Origin: an uncultured Clostridia bacterium
GTDB taxonomy: Bacteria > Bacillota > Clostridia > Christensenellales > UBA1242
DNA length: 34,552 nt
NCBI GenBank assembly: GCA_947584415.1
Contig: CANPWN010000008.1
Location: 1 to 34,552 of the forward strand
Direction: 5' to 3'
Shown here: piece after piece, positions 19,786 to 27,353 of the stretch
Layout of the letters: each line of letters starts with the position of its first letter
Position numbering within the stretch: the stretch's first letter is position 1
Notes under the pieces: model-generated
What the model was told of the DNA's origin: nothing
Databases searched by the model: none
The model's input: only the letters and a program-made list of their open reading frames with translations
Program-made: the position numbers and the translations under genes

Positions 19786-20541
19786 ATGTTTACAGACGCG
19801 CACGCACATATTTATGAACTTGATTTTAAGCAAGTTATTGCAAGAGCGAAAGAGGCTTTTGTTGATTTTATCATTTGCCCTGGAACAGATAGGCAGTCAA
19901 GTTTAAAAAGTGTTAGCGTGGCGGAAGAAAATGACGGCGTTTTTGCTTGCATTGGCTTTCATCCAGAGGATGCAGCAAGTTTTGATGAAAGCGCTATTAA
20001 ATTTTTGGAAGAATTGGGCAAAAGTGAAAAAGTTGTTGGAATTGGTGAGATTGGACTTGATTATCATTTTGGCGTAGACGATAAAGTTTTGCAAAAAAAG
20101 GTTTTTTTGGAACAGTTAAAACTTGCTCATAGACTTAAAAAACCAATTGTTGTGCATATCAGGGACGCCATGGATGACGCACTTGAACTTATGGAATTAA
20201 ATAAGGACTTAATCACTAATGGCGGAGTTGTGCATTGCTTTAATGGAGATGTGAAAGACTTTGAGCGCATCAACGCTCTTGGGTTGGATGTAACCATTGG
20301 AGGAATTTGCACTTTTAAAAAATCTGTTGGACTTAGGGAAGTTATTAAGCATATCCCTATTGAACACATCTTGCTTGAAACCGACACGCCTTTTCTTACT
20401 CCTGAACCATTTAGGGGCAAAGTTAACGAGCCAAGGTTTATCCCATATATAGCCGAAGAAATTGCAAAAATTAAAAATCTTACAATTTCAGAAGTCGCCG
20501 CAATAACCACACAAAATGCAAGGAGGGTGTTTGGGATATGA
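19786..20541 (+). CDS. tatD: TatD family hydrolase
   Basis: TDAHAHIYELDF, GEIGLDYHF, VVHCFNGD, LLETDTPFLTPEPFRGKVNEPRF. Confidence 0.95.
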   Translation: MFTDAHAHIYELDFKQVIARAKEAFVDFIICPGTDRQSSLKSVSVAEENDGVFACIGFHPEDAASFDESAIKFLEELGKSEKVVGIGEIGLDYHFGVDDKVLQKKVFLEQLKLAHRLKKPIVVHIRDAMDDALELMELNKDLITNGGVVHCFNGDVKDFERINALGLDVTIGGICTFKKSVGLREVIKHIPIEHILLETDTPFLTPEPFRGKVNEPRFIPYIAEEIAKIKNLTISEVAAITTQNARRVFGI

Positions 20542-21317
20542 ATTTTGTTGCAAAAAAAAGATTTGGTCAAAACTTTTTAACCGACACAAATTTGCTTTCG
20601 TCAATTTGCTTGGACGCAGAAATTTGCAAAGAAGATGAGGTGCTTGAAATTGGCGCAGGGCTTGGCAGTTTGACGAAACAACTCTCCAAACATGCAAAGA
20701 AGGTTGTTTCTTATGAAATTGACACAGATTTAAAGCAAAATCTTCTCTCGCTTGGGTGTGAAAATGTCATCTTTCATTTTGAGGATGCTTTAAAAAAAGA
20801 TTTGGCATTGATTGAGGGAGACTTTAATGGAAAATATAAGTTGGTGGCAAATTTGCCTTATTATATAACAACACCGCTTTTATTTAAATTTTTGAAAAGT
20901 AAACGCCTTATTTCAATCACTGTTATGGTGCAAAAAGAAGTCGCTGAAAGGATGTGCAGCAGCGTGGGTGACAAAAATTATGGTCTTTTGAGCGTAAGTT
21001 GTGCCTTTTATGGCAAGTGTAAAATTATGCGTAAGGTGTCCAGAAAAATGTTTTCTCCGCAACCGGATGTTGATTCTTGTGTTGTGCGCTTGGATATGAG
21101 TAAAACGGCATGTGACGAAGAAAAGTTTTTCAAAGTTGTTAAAGCCGCCTTTTCAAAACGCAGAAAAACGCTTTTAAACACGCTTGCGGAAGGATTAAAC
21201 ATCACAAAAGAGGAACTAAAAAAGGCCAGCATAGATTTGACAAAGCGGGCGGAGGAACTTTCTTTGCAGCAATTTGTGGAACTTACAAAAACGCTTGACC
21301 AAAATTTTAATATTTAA
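20538..21317 (+). CDS. rsmA: 16S rRNA dimethyladenosine transferase
   Basis: KKRFGQNFLTDTN, LEIGAGLGSLT, ANLPYYITTPL. Confidence 0.95.
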   Translation: MNFVAKKRFGQNFLTDTNLLSSICLDAEICKEDEVLEIGAGLGSLTKQLSKHAKKVVSYEIDTDLKQNLLSLGCENVIFHFEDALKKDLALIEGDFNGKYKLVANLPYYITTPLLFKFLKSKRLISITVMVQKEVAERMCSSVGDKNYGLLSVSCAFYGKCKIMRKVSRKMFSPQPDVDSCVVRLDMSKTACDEEKFFKVVKAAFSKRRKTLLNTLAEGLNITKEELKKASIDLTKRAEELSLQQFVELTKTLDQNFNI

Positions 21318-21475
21318 TTTTTTGGCGGAAACGAACAAAATGAGCCAATTGAACAATAAACATGCCACAAAATTGATTTTAATTGTGCAATTTCTTCAGG
21401 CGTTTTGTTTTTGCACAATTCAACGGCTATTGCAGTTGACAAATATAACATTTGTGTTGGGGACATTTCCTTCAT
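21314..21475 (-). CDS. Putative small protein, 53 aa (not in supplied ORF track)
   Basis: Hand-translated: MKEMSPTQMLYLSTAIAVELCKNKTPEEIAQLKSILWHVYCSIGSFCSFPPKN*; TATATA-6 nt-ATG upstream; stop overlaps rsmA stop convergently. Confidence 0.55.
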   Translation of the reverse strand: MKEMSPTQMLYLSTAIAVELCKNKTPEEIAQLKSILWHVYCSIGSFCSFPPKN

Positions 21476-21554
21476 AATTATTATATATAACAAAATTTCA
21501 AAAAAGGTTTTATTTTATGACATTTTATGTTACAATATTAAAAAGGGTAGAAAA

Positions 21555-22157
21555 ATGAGTCAAACAAACGAAGAAATTGATTACAAAGATGAATTTTTAG
21601 AGATATTTTATGACAACATAGAACGTGATGGCAGCGACAAACTCTTGGAGTGGCTTGAACGCAGCGACTTTTTCACAGCGCCCGCCTCAACCAACCGTCA
21701 CAGCGCTTTTAAGGGTGGACTGTGTATGCACAGCGTTTTGGTCTACAAAAGATTTGTGAAATTGCTTGAAAACGAATATGGCAAAACTTGGGAAAAACAA
21801 TTTTCAAAGGAAAGCGCAGCCATAGTTGCCCTTTTGCATGATGTTTGCAAAGTTGATTGCTATCAGGAAAGTTTTAAAAATGTCAAAGATGAAAATGGGG
21901 TATGGCAAAAAGTTCCATGTTACAAATTTGAAGAGGCATTGCCTTATGGACATGGAGAAAAAAGCGTTTACATAATTTCATCATTTATGAAACTTTCCAG
22001 GGAAGAGAGCATGGCTATAAACTGGCACATGGGTAACGCCGACAGTAGGGTTAAAGGTGGCTTTTATGGACTCAGTTCCGTCTTTTATGCTTTCCCAACC
22101 GCACTTTTATTTCATATTGCTGACATGCAGGCAACATTTTTAGATGAAACTTCTTAA
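21555..22157 (+). CDS. HD domain protein
   Basis: CMHSVLVYKRF ... VALLHDVCKVD; start trimmed to ATG 21555; extended -10 TGTTACAAT upstream. Confidence 0.75.
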   Translation: MSQTNEEIDYKDEFLEIFYDNIERDGSDKLLEWLERSDFFTAPASTNRHSAFKGGLCMHSVLVYKRFVKLLENEYGKTWEKQFSKESAAIVALLHDVCKVDCYQESFKNVKDENGVWQKVPCYKFEEALPYGHGEKSVYIISSFMKLSREESMAINWHMGNADSRVKGGFYGLSSVFYAFPTALLFHIADMQATFLDETS

Positions 22158-22166
22158 AATTCCCTA

Positions 22167-22195
22167 TTGACAAACGAAATGAAATGCAGTATAAT
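22167..22195 (+). promoter_or_regulatory. Perfect consensus sigma70/SigA promoter
   Basis: TTGACA - 17 nt - TATAAT upstream of 22225. Confidence 0.9.
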
Positions 22196-22224
22196 ATAGT
22201 CGTAAGTAAAGGAGGGTTTAAGTT

Positions 22225-24216
22225 ATGGCTATTAAAGGAAGAGGAGTAAGAGGTTCAGGTAGTGTAGATAGCGGAGATAATAGAGACAACAGAACAAATG
22301 GAAAATTACCTGATGATAATGCAAAACCTAAAGAAGAAGATTTGGATAAAGGGGGAAGGAGAATGCAATATATAGATGACGATATTTATGAAGACGACGA
22401 AGAAGATGAGGTAATTGAAATCACTTCTTCAAAGCCAAAGAATCAAGCTCGTCAAAGAAAACCAAAAGTAAAAAAAGCAAGAGGTTACTACAAGAGTGGT
22501 AAAGCGTATACTTTTGCGAAAAGGCATCCGTTCCTTACTCTTAGCATAGCAGCCGCTTTTCTTGGGACTGGAGGCCTGGTAGCAGAGCATTACATTGCTG
22601 AGCATTTTGGTGATGTTGATGGCGCAAAATTGCAAGCTGCGATAGTAAAAGTATGCAATGATTTAGGCTTGGATGCTAAATATTTTGGCATTAGTAATAA
22701 TAATTATGCTCAATGGGGTTACAGATATAGAGTTAACAATATTTTAAACGATAAAGGCGTTTCGGAAGCCGCTTATAATAAGGCATTTGCTAATTCCATT
22801 AACCAAGAACTTGTTGGTAAATATCAAGGTATAGTTTTAGAGGCATATGAAGCCGGATGCACAGCGGCGGATTCGCTTATGGCTCAACAAGCTGACAAGA
22901 AAACAAAAGATGCCAAAAAGGTTGAAGAAATAACTGTTGAAAAGGCTGAAGAATATGTTAAAAACCTTGAAGATAAAGGCCTTGTTGAGTTTGAAGATGA
23001 CACTCAAAGAAAGATGGCTGTTTTAGGCATTCAAAAGGGCTGGAATGAAAGGGTCCAAGGCATTGCTCCTAGTCCATTAGAACTTAAAGCTGGACGAGAA
23101 GCGGCTGGTGACATTGGTGTTTTGGACGGCGAAAAAGCAGCTATAAATGACAGACTGGCTGGCAATGAAATGCCAAGCGATGCAGGATTAGATTATCAGA
23201 TTGACAGCAACTTGTCATTTATGAATAAAAATGGATTTTTTGGCACAGACAAAACAAAGGACTATCTTGAAGGTTTTGGTAGTGAATATTCTTCTGACTA
23301 TAAAGCAGCATATGCTGAGATGTATAAAACTTTTGACAGTGCAAGCATAGATTTCTCAACAGGTGAAGAAGACCTTAAAAAACTTTCAGACAGTTTGGCT
23401 GGTGTGTATGGCCAAGGCTATCCAATCACTGGTATTTACGGAGTTCAAAGAGAAAAAGATGTCGATGAAAATGGTGTAATATCATATTATTACAATGTGA
23501 TTTTGAAAGGCCAAGGAAATGACATTGTTGTGGTTTCTTTGGGCTCACTTAAGGGAGATTGGGCAGGATTCTACAACGCATTTGGTGATGGAGCAAAAAT
23601 TGCAGATTACTTGCTTAAAACAGCAAATGAAATTGGAATTAAGCCTTTCCAAGTTGCTGAATACAAACTTCTTAGTGATGTTGTAAGTGATGAGGCTCAA
23701 AGAAGTGTTCTTGAGGAAACTCTTGATGGCTTTACTCCAGATTCTAAGGAAAGCGAATTCTATGTTAGAAAAACAGCGACAATTCAAGGGGAAGTAAAGG
23801 AAACTTGTCTTCATGCTTTGAGTGTTGAAAAAGATGAAAATGGAAACCTTGTTTCATGCACACAAATTCTCCCAGCGTTCTCAATCACAACAGCAAAAGA
23901 CATGAATGGTAAATTTGCAAATCTTGAATTAGACAGCCTTTGTGCACAACTTGCTCATAAAGAGGGCGCAAAAGTTGACCCAAGTCTTCTTGTTTCAGGA
24001 AGCTATGGCGGAGGAGAAAAAGAGGATATAAGCAGCGGAGAATTCTTGACAACAAACGAAGACCTCAATGAAGAAGCTTTGAAGGATGCTGAAGCTAGCA
24101 CTCAAAAGCCAGCAGCTCCAACTCCAGAGACAACAAAACCTGAAGGAACTCTTAAACCAGGCGAAATTAACCCAGATGATTTGCTTGGAGCAATTGGCGA
24201 AAGCGCTGGAAAATAA
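22225..24216 (+). CDS. Single-TM protein with large predicted exported domain, unknown function
   Basis: Charged N-term, one TM (HPFLTLSIAAAFLGTGGLVAE), about 540-aa downstream domain, Pro/Thr-rich tail; SD AAAGGAGGG. Confidence 0.8.
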   Translation: MAIKGRGVRGSGSVDSGDNRDNRTNGKLPDDNAKPKEEDLDKGGRRMQYIDDDIYEDDEEDEVIEITSSKPKNQARQRKPKVKKARGYYKSGKAYTFAKRHPFLTLSIAAAFLGTGGLVAEHYIAEHFGDVDGAKLQAAIVKVCNDLGLDAKYFGISNNNYAQWGYRYRVNNILNDKGVSEAAYNKAFANSINQELVGKYQGIVLEAYEAGCTAADSLMAQQADKKTKDAKKVEEITVEKAEEYVKNLEDKGLVEFEDDTQRKMAVLGIQKGWNERVQGIAPSPLELKAGREAAGDIGVLDGEKAAINDRLAGNEMPSDAGLDYQIDSNLSFMNKNGFFGTDKTKDYLEGFGSEYSSDYKAAYAEMYKTFDSASIDFSTGEEDLKKLSDSLAGVYGQGYPITGIYGVQREKDVDENGVISYYYNVILKGQGNDIVVVSLGSLKGDWAGFYNAFGDGAKIADYLLKTANEIGIKPFQVAEYKLLSDVVSDEAQRSVLEETLDGFTPDSKESEFYVRKTATIQGEVKETCLHALSVEKDENGNLVSCTQILPAFSITTAKDMNGKFANLELDSLCAQLAHKEGAKVDPSLLVSGSYGGGEKEDISSGEFLTTNEDLNEEALKDAEASTQKPAAPTPETTKPEGTLKPGEINPDDLLGAIGESAGK

Positions 24217-24227
24217 TTTTTATAGTT

Positions 24228-24258
24228 AAAAACCTTGGCGATCTGCCAAGGTTTTTTT
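24228..24258 (+). terminator. Rho-independent terminator
   Basis: AACCTTGGC-GATCT-GCCAAGGTT-TTTTT. Confidence 0.85.
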
Positions 24259-24286
24259 TATTTTTTTGGAAAATTTGAAAAAGTTG

Positions 24287-24315
24287 TTGACAAGTTTTTT
24301 GATTTATGATATATT
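24287..24315 (+). promoter_or_regulatory. Promoter of tRNA-Ala
   Basis: TTGACA - 17 nt - TATATT. Confidence 0.75.
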
Positions 24316-24329
24316 TACAACGCATTTAT

Positions 24330-24406
24330 GGGGGATTAGCTCAGCTGGCTAGAGCGCCTGCCTTGCAAGCAGGAGGTCATCGGTTCGATTCCGATATTCT
24401 CCACCA
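24330..24406 (+). tRNA. tRNA-Ala (anticodon TGC)
   Basis: Cloverleaf: acceptor GGGGGAT/ATTCTCC, anticodon stem CCTGC-CTTGCAA-GCAGG, T-arm GGTTCGATTCC, encoded CCA. Confidence 0.95.
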
Positions 24407-24410
24407 AAGA

Positions 24411-24440
24411 AAAAGATGTTGATTTTCAACATCTTTTTTT
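24411..24440 (+). terminator. Terminator of tRNA-Ala
   Basis: GATGTTGA-TTT-TCAACATC-TTTTTTT. Confidence 0.85.
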
Positions 24441-24474
24441 GTTTGAAAAACAACTTTACACCATGAAAAATCTG

Positions 24475-24503
24475 TTGTTTTTTGCATTTTATTTTGTTAT
24501 AAT
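24475..24503 (+). promoter_or_regulatory. Promoter of the large membrane-protein cluster
   Basis: TTGTTT - 17 nt - TATAAT. Confidence 0.6.
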
Positions 24504-24533
24504 GTAAAAAATAGGACTAGGAGCAAAGGAAGG

Positions 24534-27341
24534 TTGCTGTCATTATTAGGCTCTATTAAAAAAGCCATACTTGATATGTTTACTGGCATGTTTGCGTTTA
24601 TCCCGCAATGCATGTATTTCTTTTACACTTGCATGGCAAGTTTCCTTGATATGCTGCAAAGTATGGTTCGAAAACTTGCAGGGCTTGATAGTTACATGGT
24701 CACTGGTTCATCTGAACCAATCACAGGAGATGTGCTTGAAAGGTTTGTGAAAGGTATGTTGGGCATCAATACCCAATATTCTGCTTTAAACACAGTTTTT
24801 TGGTCGCTTGTTATATTTGGTGCAATAGTTTTGGTTTTAAGCGTGATTATAAGCTTGATAAAAGCGCACTATTCTTATAACGAAGAATCTTCAAACCCTA
24901 AAGTTCCGCTTATGAAAGCGTTAAAGAGCATTGCTTCAATGGTCATTGTGCCAATTGTAACGGTCTTTGGCATTGGCATTGCAAATTTATTTTTAGGAGC
25001 ACTTGATAAAATCACGGCAACTGGGTCTGCCCCAAATGTTGCAGCGACTTTTCAAAATTCTGAATCAGCGAAAAATATTCAAGATGTTTTTGTTAGCGGG
25101 AAAGACGAGTGGGGAAACACCACATATGCAAGTTATGACATCTTTGGGATGGGTGTTAAAACAAGTTATCAAACGTTTTCTGGGCTGCTGTTCAAGGTCG
25201 CGGTGCGAAATGCAAACCGTGTTAGGCGAAAAAGTTTTACGGCTTCCACAGCCGGTGAAAGTTGGTCAAATGCAGGCATTTTCAGTTCAAGCATTGATGG
25301 AGATGAACTTGCACAAATAAATGATGTCGCCTCTCAGATTGATTTTGCTTTTGCAAACAATCTTGAGTTAAAAAATGGACAAACTTTAAGCGTTTTAAAA
25401 AGTGAGTCAGCAGCCCTTATCCCTTCGTATAGATATTTTACAAGCAAGATTTGGTATCTTGCAACGATAAATTTCCATCATTTTTCAAAATATCATGTTG
25501 GCCTTGTGTGGTATTTTTATGACCTTTGGTCATTTAACTTTTTATTGGGTTATATTGGCGTGATATTGGCTCTTACATTTATGTCCAGCATTGTTTTTGG
25601 GTTAATTGTCCGCTTGTTCGAAGCGACAGCACTTTTGCTTGTCCTTCCACCAATTCTTGGAATAGCACCGCTAGATGATGAAAATGCGTTCAAAAGTTGG
25701 CGAGGCGAATTTGTTGGTGATGTTTTAATGAGTTATGGCGCAGTGATTGGACTCAATCTAATATTTTTAATTTTGCCTTACATACAACAGTTGCGGTTCT
25801 TTAGGAGTGACACCTTAACGAACATTCTGAACATGGTGATTGTTATTGTTGCACTGATTGCAGCAAAACAGGTTGTTGAAATGATGTCAAATTTTGTTGG
25901 CGGAAAAAATGCTGTTACATCAGGCGAAGAAGCAAAAAAAGCCTCGACAGAAGCCACAAAGAAAGCGCTCGGGAAAGCCGCGGCAGGAGCGCTGCTTGTT
26001 GCAAAATTTATTCCTGGTGTAAGCAATGCCGCAAAAGCCGCCGACAAGGCAATAAAAGAGGTTAAAAAAAGAATTGCTGAAGCAAAGAGGGCGTTGGAAT
26101 TAAATAAGATAAACAAAAAGATTGAAAAACTTGAAAAGAAGGCGGCTGCAAAAGAGGCAAAAGGCAAAAAACTTAATATTCTTGACAGGGCAAAAAAGAA
26201 ACAACTTGAAAACCAGCGCAAACAACTTGAAAAGGGTGAAAGTGAAGAGAACGCAAAGAAGAGAATTGACAAACAAAATGGCAAGACTGACGATGAAAAA
26301 GAAGAAGCGTTGAATCAATGGCGTGAAAGACAAGACGCCTATAAAGAAGAAGACAAAACCGAACTTGACAAGGAAAAAGAGGAACAAGAAGCGGAAATAG
26401 AAGAACTTGAAGCAGAGAAAGAAGAAAAGCAACAGGAAATTTCCGAAAACCTTGCCGCAGCCGAAGAGGAAGATTTAATTGTTAGTGATATGAAGTCATT
26501 TGATACAAGTAAAGATGGTGGGAACTTCTCACCATTGGTCGACGCTATCATGGGAAAAGATGTCGCAGATATCGGACTATTTTATGATAAATCGCTTAAC
26601 ACTCAATGTGACAGTAAGGTTTCTTCAATGAAAGGTGCCTATGAAAAATATGTGACAAACAAACAGGAGGCTTTAGGCAGAGAATTGACTGATGTTGAGA
26701 AAATAAGTATTGCTGAAAATGCTGCCAAAGCGGTTTTGAATTCTTTAAAAAAAGAATTGCCTGAAGAAATAAAAAAACATAGTAAGAACGCAGAATTACA
26801 TCGTGAAATTGCTACGACAACTCAAGCCGAAATTTCTGATATTGACGGCAGGGTTGCTGAAATTAAAAAGCGTTTTGAAAAGGGTGGAGACCTTTCAGAT
26901 GAGGCTCTTGCGGCGGCTAGAGCAGAAAAGGCATCAAAAAAATGGGCAGAAGAGCATGATGATAAAATACAGGCTATCATCAAGTTTGGCGGAGAAACAT
27001 TAAAAACCGTTGGTGGTGTGTTTGGCCTTGACACCTTTAAAGACAAAATTGACAAAGAAACCGACGCTCTTGATTATGGAAGGTCAATATTAAAGGAATT
27101 TGCCAATAAACTTGGTGTGCAGGGTGCTTCTCAACTTAAGCCTTTCCAAACAAAGAAGGAAAGGACAAAAGCCAAAAAGGCAAAACTTCAGGGTCAATCA
27201 GTCATGAATTATGGCAAGCAGGAACTTGTTACCATGTCCAAAGAGGCTCATAGATTGGCGGAAAGATTATCTCTTTACAAAACAAAAGAAAATCTTTACA
27301 AAGAATTAGAAAAGACGAAAGATACTAAAAAATCAAAATAA
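24534..27341 (+). CDS. Large polytopic membrane protein, VirB6/TrbL-like (Mbov_0396-like?), paralog 1
   Basis: TTG start supported by N-terminal alignment to paralogs 2 and 3 and SD AAAGGAAGG; conserved GLVWYFYDLWSFNFLLG core; charged coiled-coil C-terminus. Confidence 0.75.
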   Translation: MLSLLGSIKKAILDMFTGMFAFIPQCMYFFYTCMASFLDMLQSMVRKLAGLDSYMVTGSSEPITGDVLERFVKGMLGINTQYSALNTVFWSLVIFGAIVLVLSVIISLIKAHYSYNEESSNPKVPLMKALKSIASMVIVPIVTVFGIGIANLFLGALDKITATGSAPNVAATFQNSESAKNIQDVFVSGKDEWGNTTYASYDIFGMGVKTSYQTFSGLLFKVAVRNANRVRRKSFTASTAGESWSNAGIFSSSIDGDELAQINDVASQIDFAFANNLELKNGQTLSVLKSESAALIPSYRYFTSKIWYLATINFHHFSKYHVGLVWYFYDLWSFNFLLGYIGVILALTFMSSIVFGLIVRLFEATALLLVLPPILGIAPLDDENAFKSWRGEFVGDVLMSYGAVIGLNLIFLILPYIQQLRFFRSDTLTNILNMVIVIVALIAAKQVVEMMSNFVGGKNAVTSGEEAKKASTEATKKALGKAAAGALLVAKFIPGVSNAAKAADKAIKEVKKRIAEAKRALELNKINKKIEKLEKKAAAKEAKGKKLNILDRAKKKQLENQRKQLEKGESEENAKKRIDKQNGKTDDEKEEALNQWRERQDAYKEEDKTELDKEKEEQEAEIEELEAEKEEKQQEISENLAAAEEEDLIVSDMKSFDTSKDGGNFSPLVDAIMGKDVADIGLFYDKSLNTQCDSKVSSMKGAYEKYVTNKQEALGRELTDVEKISIAENAAKAVLNSLKKELPEEIKKHSKNAELHREIATTTQAEISDIDGRVAEIKKRFEKGGDLSDEALAAARAEKASKKWAEEHDDKIQAIIKFGGETLKTVGGVFGLDTFKDKIDKETDALDYGRSILKEFANKLGVQGASQLKPFQTKKERTKAKKAKLQGQSVMNYGKQELVTMSKEAHRLAERLSLYKTKENLYKELEKTKDTKKSK

Positions 27342-27353
27342 AAGGAGGAAAAG

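Noticed and set aside
21381-21420. Perfect inverted repeat AATTGTGCAA ... TTGCACAATT (20-nt spacer) as regulator site
   Set aside because: Lies wholly within the candidate 53-aa ORF (encodes ELCK and IAQL); more simply explained as coding sequence, though worth rechecking if that ORF is refuted.
24330-24406. tRNA-Ala as an ICE attachment site for the membrane-protein cluster
   Set aside because: No direct repeat of the tRNA 3' end noticed downstream and no integrase in the window.
25778-26551. Minus-strand F/S-rich ORFs (168, 110, 70 aa)
   Set aside because: Antisense shadows of the K/E-rich coiled coil of 24534..27341.
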